Below, piece by piece: positions 1 to 6,864 of a DNA stretch of 44,986 nt. The stretch comes from an uncultured Clostridia bacterium (GTDB lineage: Bacteria > Bacillota > Clostridia > Christensenellales > CAG-917), in contig CANQAA010000003.1 of assembly GCA_947589395.1 (NCBI GenBank), forward strand, positions 1 to 44,986. The letters run 5' to 3'. A program made the position numbers and the translations under genes. Below the pieces are notes generated by a model. It was given only the letters and a program-made list of their open reading frames with translations, made no database searches and was not told where the DNA came from. Each line of letters starts with the position of its first letter. The stretch's first letter is position 1.

Positions 1-22
1 AATGAGTTGTTCGTTGAACAAT

Positions 23-60
23 GCCCTCCGGACTTGCGCTTTGCAAGTCCTTACGAGGGC
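23..60. other. Long nested hairpin downstream of the HxlR gene
   Basis: An inner 8-bp stem (30-37 with 43-50, five-base loop) lies inside an outer 6-bp stem (23-28 with 55-60). It sits just past the stop of the minus-strand regulator. No T-run follows on the minus strand, so a classical intrinsic terminator is not shown. It may instead be an extragenic repeat. A second small hairpin (6-22) lies beside it. Confidence 0.4.
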
Positions 61-83
61 GGCGCGGTTTTTGAGCGGAATTT

Positions 84-410
84 TCAGCGATTTTTGTCGC
101 CCCAATCGCACATCATGTCGAGAATTGGCATGAGCGATCTGCCTTTTTCGGACAGGCTGTATTCAACCTTTGGCGGAATTTGCGGATATTCCTTGCGCAC
201 GATGAGTTTGTCGGCCTCGAGCTCTTTCAAAGTGAGACTCAGCGTCTTGTATGAGATCCCTTTGATGTAGCGTTGCAATTCATTAAAACGCACTACGGAA
301 AACTCCATGAGCGTGTAAAGTATCGTCATCTTATATTTGCCGTTTATCAACGACAATGTGTACGAAAATCCCGTATCCGCAAGATTTTCATTGGCGATGC
401 AGCGTTCCAT
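84..410 (-). CDS. HxlR-family winged-helix transcriptional regulator
   Basis: This 108-residue protein matches the HxlR (YodB/HypR-like) family over its full length. Residues 15-28 hold the family entry segment ending INGKYK. A helix-turn-helix follows around RFNELQRYIKGISYKTLS, then the wing (KEYPQIPPKVEYSLSEKG) and the terminal dimerisation helix ending in DWG. The family acts as dimeric repressors or activators of adjacent, often divergent, genes. Some members sense electrophiles through an N-terminal cysteine. Cys4 is present here but lies further from the GKYK motif than the canonical sensing cysteine, so redox sensing is only possible. The start at 410 is chosen because AGGAGGGCGT directly precedes it; an in-frame start at 473 has no such site. 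The gene is divergent from the NTF2-like gene at 520 and probably controls it. Confidence 0.9.
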   Translation of the reverse strand: MERCIANENLADTGFSYTLSLINGKYKMTILYTLMEFSVVRFNELQRYIKGISYKTLSLTLKELEADKLIVRKEYPQIPPKVEYSLSEKGRSLMPILDMMCDWGDKNR

Positions 411-436
411 ACGCCCTCCTTCACTATCTAAACTGT

Positions 437-463
437 AAGTACCCAACATAAATGTGCGTACTT
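437..463. promoter_or_regulatory. Candidate HxlR operator in the divergent promoter region
   Basis: An inverted repeat AAGTAC (437-442) and GTACTT (458-463) is separated by 15 bases. The right arm overlaps a TTCACA (462-467) that lies 17 bases before TAAAAT (485-490), the likely promoter of the gene at 520. On the minus strand, TTGACT at 467-472 lies 17 bases before TATGTT at 444-449, a possible promoter for the regulator. The arrangement suits autoregulation and control of both genes, but binding is inferred. Confidence 0.5.
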
Positions 464-519
464 CACAAGTCAATTATACTATGTTAAAATGCATTCGTCA
501 ATAAATTCAGGAGGCTACT

Positions 520-903
520 ATGAGAGCAACGATCAAAGATTATCAAGAAGTGGAACAAGCGGCAATGAACTTTGTAAAAAGCGTCGCAGAAGGCAACAGC
601 AAATACGCAAAAGCGCTCTTCAGAGAGGACGCGGTGCTGTTTGGAGTCCTGAACGGCGAGCTCGAGCATGGCTCTATCGAGCAATTCTACAAAAACGTGG
701 ACTCCGTCGGCGCAGACAAAAACTTCAAAGCGCGCGTGGACGTCGTTGACGTTGAGGAGACGCTCGCGGTGGTGCGCGTGCTCGAAGAAGGATGGGGAGG
801 CAGCATAGACTTCACGGACTATCTGCTGCTTTTGAAACTGAACGGCGAGTGGAAGTGCGTAGCAAAAGCCTACAATCAAAACTCCGACACTGTAAAGCGC
901 TGA
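520..903 (+). CDS. NTF2-like protein, putative lumazine-binding family
   Basis: This small single-domain soluble protein of 127 residues has the cone-shaped NTF2 fold pattern. Two N-terminal helices (DYQEVEQAAMNFVKSVAEG) come first. A strand/helix segment follows with DAVLFGVLNGELEHGSIEQF, then three or four long beta strands ending in DFTDYLLLLKLNGEWKCVAKAY. This matches the SnoaL/lumazine-binding-like family often found beside HxlR or MarR regulators in gut Firmicutes and Bacteroidetes. No catalytic function is established for these proteins, and no ligand can be named. AGGAGG sits at 510-515, eight bases ahead of the ATG. The gene is divergently transcribed from the HxlR regulator and ends at a clear terminator, so it is probably a one-gene unit under HxlR control. 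Confidence 0.85.
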   Translation: MRATIKDYQEVEQAAMNFVKSVAEGNSKYAKALFREDAVLFGVLNGELEHGSIEQFYKNVDSVGADKNFKARVDVVDVEETLAVVRVLEEGWGGSIDFTDYLLLLKLNGEWKCVAKAYNQNSDTVKR

Positions 904-922
904 CCTCGCCTTACAAACAAAG

Positions 923-948
923 ATCCCCGAAATTCGGGGATTTTTTGC
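923..948 (+). terminator. Intrinsic terminator after the NTF2-like gene
   Basis: A GC-rich stem (ATCCCCG/CGGGGAT, 923-941) with a short AT loop is followed by six Ts. A nearly identical hairpin is used at 3411-3433. Confidence 0.9.
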
Positions 949-1024
949 ATATATAAGCATATAAAAGACCCTTTCAAAGTTAAATTTGTTTGCTTAAATG
1001 AAAAGCGGCGGGATGAAAAATTTG

Positions 1025-1053
1025 TTGTCAAACGGCAAGCTTGATGATATTAT
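1025..1053 (+). promoter_or_regulatory. Promoter of the secreted protein at 1119
   Basis: TTGTCA (1025-1030) and TATTAT (1048-1053) are separated by 17 bases. An 8-bp inverted repeat (AGCTTGAT at 1038-1045, ATCAAGCT at 1084-1091) brackets the expected transcription start, so it could act as an operator or leader hairpin. Confidence 0.6.
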
Positions 1054-1118
1054 GATAATATATTTATTTTTTATCAAGATATAATCAAGCTATATATAGG
1101 CTAAATAAAGGAGGCCTT

Positions 1119-3356
1119 ATGAAAAGAAAAACCGTAATTTCGATCTTGGGCGCGGCGATGATTTTGATGATGCTCGCGACGCTGTTTACGGCGGGCGACC
1201 CAAAAGAAAATCTGTTCAAAGTCAATTATGACTTGGGCGAATATGTCGGCGAGGGCGCGCCGCCAAAGGGCATCGAGGTGGAGAGCGAAGTCACTTTGCC
1301 TCAAGTCGGCGTTGAGTGGAGCGAGCACGAGTTCACGGGCTGGAAGGCGGACGGCGAAGGCGAGCTCATCATGCCCGGCGACGTCGTGGCGGTCACAAAG
1401 GACGTGACGTTTGTGGCGCAATGGGAGTCCGCGCTGCCGCCGCCGTCGGACAAGATCGCGCTGTTCATGTACGGCGACCTTTACGAGAACAAAATGCGCA
1501 CGATCTACGCTCAGCTTAACGGCGTAGAGGGCAACCTCAATTGGGAGTCCGACAACATAGAAGTCGTGGAAGTGTCCGATATCGTCTACGAACAAGGCGA
1601 CATGCCCGAGATGTTCCTGACGGCAAAGGGCGTCGGCAAGGCAAATATCAAGTGCTATCTGCAATCCGATCCAACAATATACGCCGTCTATGAGATCGAA
1701 GTCAAGGCGATAGACGACGGAGAGACGCTGCCGAAGTCAATTTACGACGGGATCGGAGGCGGAGTTAAGGTGACTTCCATCGACAGCGGCCTCGTGTTCA
1801 ACAAACGCTATAACGAGAGCGTGGCGTTTGAGGATAAGCTGACGAACGTATACGCCAACACCGTTATCGAGGGCGATCCCGACCTCACGGACGCTTTTTA
1901 CTTCGAAGCGGAGACCGACGGCGTCGTGAGCGCAAGCTACTCTTTCGTCAACAGCGAAGGCTACGTCGCAAGACAAAGCCTCGACTATCACAACCGAGTG
2001 GTGAGCGAGCGCGCCAAAAACAGCGACGGCTTCAATATCGCATGGAACGAATCCATTTACTTCAATCCTTTCTCGGGATACGATCCCTGCTACGCGGCGG
2101 ACAATTGGAGAAGCTACGACGGCGGCAAGACCTACCACTTCGTCGGCTACGACCTCGACGCGGGCGAGCTAAGCAGGATCTTGTATCTGATAAACGGACT
2201 TTCGCCCGACGATATGTACTTCACGGTCGAGGACGGCGAGATCGTCTCGTTCACGACTTTCATCGACCCATCGAATTACAATCGCGGCACAAACCAAAAG
2301 TACGGACGCAGGATCGTCTCCACGTTCACCGAGCGCGGCACTGCCTCAATTGAAGCGCTTGAGCCATACGCTCACGAGGACTTTCACGATCAAATTGCAA
2401 CCGTTATAGAAAATATGGCGAATCTAAAGAGTTACAAGGCGACCTACAATTTTCAATCCCTGTTCAACGGCGAGCAAACGTTCATCTACACCTTCACTCC
2501 CGACACGGTGGACGTCGTCGTAAAGCAAGCGGGAAGGACCAAACAGCATACGGGCGCGCACGTCTATCAAAACAGCGACGGCTACACCTACTATAGCTAC
2601 GACTATAACGACGAGACCAAAGAGCTCAAGGTCACCGAGCTGCACGACACGGCTTGGGACAACGACACCGTTCACCGCTACCCCACCTTCAACTTTGCCG
2701 CAGAAATTTTTGTCGCGACTGCAAATCCCAACGAGTTCGTGACCCGCGCTGCATTCGGAGCGTTCGTGCAAGAGACGATATATGCGAGTTGGTACGGCGT
2801 ATCCTGCCTCGACGTAGGCAAAATCAAGATAGACGGCGACTATATCACTGAAGTTTCGACCACCACCACGATCACGGACGAGGACGACTCTTACACCTAC
2901 AATCTGCGGGTCGCCTTCAGCGAGTTCAACGAGACCTCGATCGATATCGACTTCGACACCGCAATATTCCCGACCACGCCCACAAATTGGCAGGACGGCT
3001 CGGCAGAATTGTTTGAAGATATGCAGGCATGGAATATACCAGAACTACCCTACTTGCATCCTGAGGAGGGATGGACATCTTACATTACAAGAGATTCCGA
3101 CGATCCGACCCACGCAAGTTTCACTACCGACTCATTCAGCAAGGACGAATTGAGAGATCAATATATAGAAGACTATCAACAGTTGTTGCTATCTTCTGGC
3201 TGGATAGACACCAACACGACGGACGCAGACGGCAATAAACTCTATCAAAAGGGAGATTATCAAGTGTCGGTGGGATTGGAAATAGGTTGGTGGAGTTCCG
3301 CTCCGACAGGAAGAGTTCAAATCAACGTGTACAGCAATCTTTTGACTCCAAACTGA
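1119..3356 (+). CDS. Secreted multidomain surface protein (InlB-like and Big2-like domains)
   Basis: The 745-residue protein starts with a Sec-type signal (MKRKTVISILGAAMILMML, residues 1-26) and has no lipobox cysteine. Residues ~33-103 resemble the Listeria-Bacteroides InlB B-repeat, with FTGWKADGEGE and a terminal VTFVAQWE. Residues ~112-196 look like a bacterial Ig-like (Big2) domain, with NWESDNIEVVEVS and the closing TAKGVGKANIKC. The long middle part is beta-rich, rich in Tyr, Asp and Thr, and not recognised. Residues ~635-743 match the repeat unit of the neighbouring lipoprotein at 3471-5528. AAGGAGG at 1108-1114 fixes the start. It is probably an exported, cell-surface protein with an unknown ligand. 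The N-terminal hydrophobic segment may stay as its anchor, since no sorting signal is seen. Confidence 0.8.
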   Translation: MKRKTVISILGAAMILMMLATLFTAGDPKENLFKVNYDLGEYVGEGAPPKGIEVESEVTLPQVGVEWSEHEFTGWKADGEGELIMPGDVVAVTKDVTFVAQWESALPPPSDKIALFMYGDLYENKMRTIYAQLNGVEGNLNWESDNIEVVEVSDIVYEQGDMPEMFLTAKGVGKANIKCYLQSDPTIYAVYEIEVKAIDDGETLPKSIYDGIGGGVKVTSIDSGLVFNKRYNESVAFEDKLTNVYANTVIEGDPDLTDAFYFEAETDGVVSASYSFVNSEGYVARQSLDYHNRVVSERAKNSDGFNIAWNESIYFNPFSGYDPCYAADNWRSYDGGKTYHFVGYDLDAGELSRILYLINGLSPDDMYFTVEDGEIVSFTTFIDPSNYNRGTNQKYGRRIVSTFTERGTASIEALEPYAHEDFHDQIATVIENMANLKSYKATYNFQSLFNGEQTFIYTFTPDTVDVVVKQAGRTKQHTGAHVYQNSDGYTYYSYDYNDETKELKVTELHDTAWDNDTVHRYPTFNFAAEIFVATANPNEFVTRAAFGAFVQETIYASWYGVSCLDVGKIKIDGDYITEVSTTTTITDEDDSYTYNLRVAFSEFNETSIDIDFDTAIFPTTPTNWQDGSAELFEDMQAWNIPELPYLHPEEGWTSYITRDSDDPTHASFTTDSFSKDELRDQYIEDYQQLLLSSGWIDTNTTDADGNKLYQKGDYQVSVGLEIGWWSSAPTGRVQINVYSNLLTPN

Positions 3357-3365
3357 GTTAAACTA

Positions 3366-3433
3366 CGCTCCTTCAAAATGAGGAGCGAAGCCGCTTAACG
3401 CATACAACAAAAATCCCCGAAATTTGGGGATTT
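3366..3433. terminator. Bidirectional terminator between convergent secreted-protein genes
   Basis: Two hairpins lie between the convergent stops. The first is CGCTCCT/AGGAGCG (3366-3387, 7-bp stem). The second is AAATCCCCG... pairing with GGGGATTT (3411-3433), with A-runs before it and T-runs after it, so it can work on both strands. Confidence 0.85.
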
Positions 3434-3470
3434 TCGTTTGCATTTTTACGGATTTTTCAATACATGTGCG

Positions 3471-5528
3471 TTAAATTGCCGATATCTCAATATAAATCAT
3501 GTTTCCGGATTGAATCCAGATCTCGATCTTATATTGACTTGCAGGCGACACATAGAACACATAGTCGGAAAGGTCGTCGGTATAATCGTCGGATTGCGTA
3601 AAGCCCGCCGCTTTAAGAGCTTCCTCATATGCCGCTCTTTGCTGTTCTGCCTCGTCTGAATCTGCGCATTCCACGCTTATTTGCAGGCAATCGGGATTGT
3701 ACATCGTGCCGAATTTATATTCATACGTCGCCCCTGCGACCTCGAGGGCGGGAAGTTCATCGGTGAAGCCGCGCTTAAGCAGTTCTCCGCTCACCACGTT
3801 TGAAGGCCAAACTTTGGGTGAAGCCGCGCTGAAGTAAACGTATATCGCGCCGTCCTCTTCAAATGACGGCAAGACATAAAGCTGTCCGTTTGGCGAAAGA
3901 TAGAGACCTTCGTCGCCGTACACAGTGTATCCCGCCTTTATAATCGTTGCCTCATATGCCGCGAGCGCCGCTTCCTCCTCGCCGACCGGAACAAATATCT
4001 CAACATACGCGCTGCTTAATATCCACGCCTCATGTACGGCATATCCCGAAGCGTTCGTGCCCTCGTAGGCAGGAACTACGTCCGTGATGTACGGGTCCGC
4101 AATGAGCTCGACAATGTCGTCATAAGGCCAAGCGGGCAACGGCTTGTCCTTCAAATAGAGATAGACGTTGATATGGACCGCCTCATCCGTATATTCGATG
4201 TCGATAGTCGCAATTTTGCCTTCGATCTCTTTATTATATACGCTCACGTCGCCTTCGTCGGCAAGCGTCCATCCGTTGTCTTCAAGTTCCTCAAGATATG
4301 CGTTGTAGATAGCCTCGTCCGCGCCGTACGCCTCGATGACGACCCTCATCAAAGTCTTGTCAGTTATATAATAAATGAGGTCGTTTTCATCTTCATAGCC
4401 GATATACAGAGCTCCCTCGAAGTCAAAGACGGGAATGTCGAACGCCGGCCAATTGTACGCGGCAAACACGTCGGGCAACCACTCTCCCGGCCATTCGGCT
4501 TCGGGAATGAGCTTTGGAATGATGATGTAAATTGCAAGGCCTCTGAGCGACGTGTTATACTTGAACGACACGCCAAACGCGTTATCGCTTGTGTACGCGT
4601 TGACAAAGCCGCCCTCGTCCTTTTCCTCGTCAACGCTCCAATTTGCATTTGTCAGGATGTCCTTATATTTTTTCTCGGCGGCGGCGTCCGTCGTGTAGCA
4701 AAGGACCGCGATGAGCTCGTTGTTGTAAGAATCGGAGTATTGAGTCATAAGGTAATGATCGGACTCGAATGCGGGGATTTCCTCGTTCGAGCCGAACATA
4801 TCCGACGTGAAAATTGCAAATATATCCGTCGGAAACTCATACAAATACGGATCGTAAGCTGTGAGAGCAAAAGACCCGGTCGCGGTGAGCGCGGGATCGC
4901 CCTCCTCATCGAGCGCTCCAAACTCGGCATAGACATACCTTATGCCGTCATCGGTCTGCACTTGTTTTTCAAACGCGTACCAACCGACGGGCATGCCTCC
5001 TTCGTACATATCCGACGCGTCCTTCCACTCGCCCGACGTCATATATATTGCGGCATACGCTTTCACTTCTTCAAAAGTCACGGTCGCGCCCGCAACGACG
5101 AGCTCGCCCGAATCGTCGTCAAAGTCAACTTTGTTGTTGTCCTTGTCAAAATACGGCAACACGACGCCATGCAAATGAGCCCGCATTATCTCCTTTTCGT
5201 CCTCACGCCAATCGGGAAGAGGCGTATGAAATACGGCAAGAACCGACACGGACGCTTTGGGCTCATAGCCCTCTTGCACCTGTTCATCGCCGACAAACCA
5301 ACCGTCGAAAATCTCATCGTCATGCCCGCCCGGAGCTACGGGGATCTGCTCCGCAGTCAGTTTGTCGCCTTCAGTCACGTCGACATGACTCACTTCGTTC
5401 GCGCCGTCCAAAAACCTGACGGTGTATATCTTTGGGTCGGGAGTCTTGTCTTTTTCGCCGCACGCGACAAGACATATCGCGCTGATCAAAAGCGCCAACG
5501 CTATCAATATGATTTTTGACCTTTTCAT
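3471..5528 (-). CDS. Lipoprotein with an InlB-like domain and four ~105-residue repeats
   Basis: The 685-residue protein has a lipoprotein signal peptide with lipobox LVAC (Cys23), then an InlB-like segment (residues ~33-98, FDGWFVGDEQ). After a linker domain come four degenerate repeats of roughly 105 residues to the C-terminus. Each shows a proline/aromatic entry (such as WPAFDIPVF), a central amphipathic helix followed by a glycine-aromatic pair (YLEELEDNGW, YEATIIKAGY, YEEALKAAGF), and closing strands ending in an IYI/INVY-type strand. The same unit ends the secreted protein at 1119-3356. I do not recognise the family. It is probably surface-exposed and binding, very acidic, and lipid-anchored. 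The start at 5528 follows AAGGAG on the minus strand; upstream in-frame codons lack a site. Its promoter contains a 10-base homopolymer, a possible phase switch. Confidence 0.8.
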   Translation of the reverse strand: MKRSKIILIALALLISAICLVACGEKDKTPDPKIYTVRFLDGANEVSHVDVTEGDKLTAEQIPVAPGGHDDEIFDGWFVGDEQVQEGYEPKASVSVLAVFHTPLPDWREDEKEIMRAHLHGVVLPYFDKDNNKVDFDDDSGELVVAGATVTFEEVKAYAAIYMTSGEWKDASDMYEGGMPVGWYAFEKQVQTDDGIRYVYAEFGALDEEGDPALTATGSFALTAYDPYLYEFPTDIFAIFTSDMFGSNEEIPAFESDHYLMTQYSDSYNNELIAVLCYTTDAAAEKKYKDILTNANWSVDEEKDEGGFVNAYTSDNAFGVSFKYNTSLRGLAIYIIIPKLIPEAEWPGEWLPDVFAAYNWPAFDIPVFDFEGALYIGYEDENDLIYYITDKTLMRVVIEAYGADEAIYNAYLEELEDNGWTLADEGDVSVYNKEIEGKIATIDIEYTDEAVHINVYLYLKDKPLPAWPYDDIVELIADPYITDVVPAYEGTNASGYAVHEAWILSSAYVEIFVPVGEEEAALAAYEATIIKAGYTVYGDEGLYLSPNGQLYVLPSFEEDGAIYVYFSAASPKVWPSNVVSGELLKRGFTDELPALEVAGATYEYKFGTMYNPDCLQISVECADSDEAEQQRAAYEEALKAAGFTQSDDYTDDLSDYVFYVSPASQYKIEIWIQSGNMIYIEISAI

Positions 5529-5579
5529 ATTCTTTCTCCTTGTATAAAGAGTATCAACAATTATATTATGTTTTCTATA

Positions 5580-5609
5580 AATATAACCCCCCCCCCAACG
5601 TTTTGTCAA
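5580..5609 (-). promoter_or_regulatory. Promoter of the repeat lipoprotein with a poly-G tract in its spacer
   Basis: On the minus strand, TTGACA (5604-5609) is followed by a 17- or 18-base spacer and TTATAT/TATATT (5580-5586). Ten consecutive Gs (plus-strand Cs 5587-5596) fill most of that spacer. Changes in tract length would alter the spacing. A competing TATAAT at 5560-5565 has no recognisable -35. Confidence 0.6.
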
Positions 5610-5616
5610 CGCATTT

Positions 5617-5707
5617 TGCATAAATATTTGAAAGCGCACTTAAATATTGAAGAAATATTGCATAAAATCGTTATATATGCAACATTTTATGCAAAATTAT
5701 GCATAAA
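5617..5707. repeat. Cluster of four TGCATAAA motifs
   Basis: TGCATAAA occurs at 5617-5624, 5659-5666 and 5700-5707, and inverted (TTTATGCA) at 5686-5693. All lie in the AT-rich divergent region between the lipoprotein and the hydrolase gene. Extended matches approach TTGCATAAAA. Possible regulator sites; the region is AT-rich, so chance is not excluded. Confidence 0.4.
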
Positions 5708-5774
5708 ATTGCAGACTTCCGTTTTCCCCGAATTGAGAGCTGCGCTGAAAGGTGTAAAATCGGCTCAAACGGTG

Positions 5775-5803
5775 TTGAAAACTGCGTTAAGTCGATGTAT
5801 AAT
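5775..5803 (+). promoter_or_regulatory. Promoter of the choloylglycine hydrolase-family gene
   Basis: TTGAAA (5775-5780) and a perfect TATAAT (5798-5803) are separated by 17 bases. The expected start near 5810 leaves a leader of only about ten bases that contains the GGAGG site. Confidence 0.8.
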
Positions 5804-5819
5804 ATAGGCGGAGGGCAAT

Positions 5820-6794
5820 ATGTGCACAGCGGTAAGTTACAAAACAAAAAGTCACTATTTCGGAAGAAATCTGGACTATGAATATTCCTATCACGAGACG
5901 GTCACGATCACGCCGCGCTCCTATCGATTCAGCTTTCGCCAAGCGGGCGAGAGCCGTCGTCACTACGCGATGATCGGCATGGCGTTTTGTCAAAACGACT
6001 ATCCTCTTTACTACGACGCGACAAATGAGAAGGGGCTAAGCGTCGCGGGGCTCAACTTCCCCAAAAACGCCTGCTACAAGGACGCCGATCCGAACAAGGA
6101 AAACGTAGCGCCGTTTGAGTTTATCCCGTATATCCTCGCGGACTGCAAAAGCGTCGAAGAAGCGCGAAAAAAGCTGAAAAACGTCAACCTGTATTGCGAA
6201 AACTTTTCAAATGAGCTTCCGCACTCCCCTTTGCATTGGATAATTTCGGATCGAGACGAGAGCGTCACAGTCGAGCCGCTCGCAAGCGGACTCAAGGTGT
6301 ACGACAATCCGGTCGGCGTGCTCACAAACAACCCGCCGTTTGACTTTCATATGCTGAATCTTGCAAATTACATCAATCTGACCCGCGACGAGCCCACGAA
6401 CCGCTTTGCAAAGGACTTCGACCTCGCCCCGTACAGCAGAGGCATGGGCGCGATAGGACTGCCCGGCGACCTCTCTTCCGCGTCAAGATTCGTCAAGGCG
6501 ACGTTCACAAAGCTCAACTCCGTCTCAAAGGACGACGAGACGTCAAGCGTGAGCCAATTTTTCCACATACTCGGCTCGGTCGAGCAACAGATGGGCTGCT
6601 GCCGCGTCGAAAGGGGCTTTGAACATACGATCTACTCCTCTTGCTGCAACACCGACTCGGGCGTCTACTATTACACCACCTACAACAACAGCAAGATCGT
6701 GGGCGTGGACATGTTCAAAGAAGACCTCGACTCCGCCTCGCTCATCTCCTACCCCCTCCTCACGCAGAACTCCCTCTTCATCCAAAACGCATAA
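5820..6794 (+). CDS. bsh: Choloylglycine hydrolase family protein, probable bile salt hydrolase
   Basis: The 324-residue protein has the usual family length and is an N-terminal nucleophile hydrolase. Cys2 becomes the nucleophile after Met removal. The other family catalytic and support residues are visible: Arg16 and Asp19 in GRNLDY, Asn79 in VAGLNF, Asn170 in VLTNNPPFDF, and Arg223 in SASRFVK. The family cleaves amide bonds of conjugated bile acids, penicillin V or N-acyl homoserine lactones. Sequence alone does not settle the substrate; bile salts are likeliest for a gut organism. There is no signal peptide, so it is cytoplasmic. GGAGG at 5810-5814 fixes the start, and a near-consensus promoter suggests strong expression. 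It is convergent with a BaiCD/BaiH-like reductase, which also hints at bile-acid or steroid chemistry. Confidence 0.85.
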   Translation: MCTAVSYKTKSHYFGRNLDYEYSYHETVTITPRSYRFSFRQAGESRRHYAMIGMAFCQNDYPLYYDATNEKGLSVAGLNFPKNACYKDADPNKENVAPFEFIPYILADCKSVEEARKKLKNVNLYCENFSNELPHSPLHWIISDRDESVTVEPLASGLKVYDNPVGVLTNNPPFDFHMLNLANYINLTRDEPTNRFAKDFDLAPYSRGMGAIGLPGDLSSASRFVKATFTKLNSVSKDDETSSVSQFFHILGSVEQQMGCCRVERGFEHTIYSSCCNTDSGVYYYTTYNNSKIVGVDMFKEDLDSASLISYPLLTQNSLFIQNA

Positions 6795-6810
6795 ATTTTG
6801 TAAGCACAAA

Positions 6811-6840
6811 AAAAAATCGACGCTTGTACGTCGATTTTTT
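6811..6840. terminator. Bidirectional terminator between the hydrolase and reductase genes
   Basis: A perfect 12-bp stem (AAAAAATCGACG with CGTCGATTTTTT) has a six-base loop. A-tracts and T-tracts on both sides let it serve both convergent genes. Confidence 0.95.
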
Positions 6841-6864
6841 TATTAGCTTATGATTTTTATATAA

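Noticed and set aside
4032-5519. Long plus-strand open frame opposite the repeat lipoprotein
   Set aside because: The minus strand has a lipoprotein signal, lipobox, ribosome site and repeated domains. The plus frame has none of these and its length follows from codon bias.
5529-5639. N-terminal extension of the repeat lipoprotein by 37 codons
   Set aside because: It would put a non-signal stretch ahead of a clear lipoprotein signal, would overlap the promoter, and has no ribosome site.
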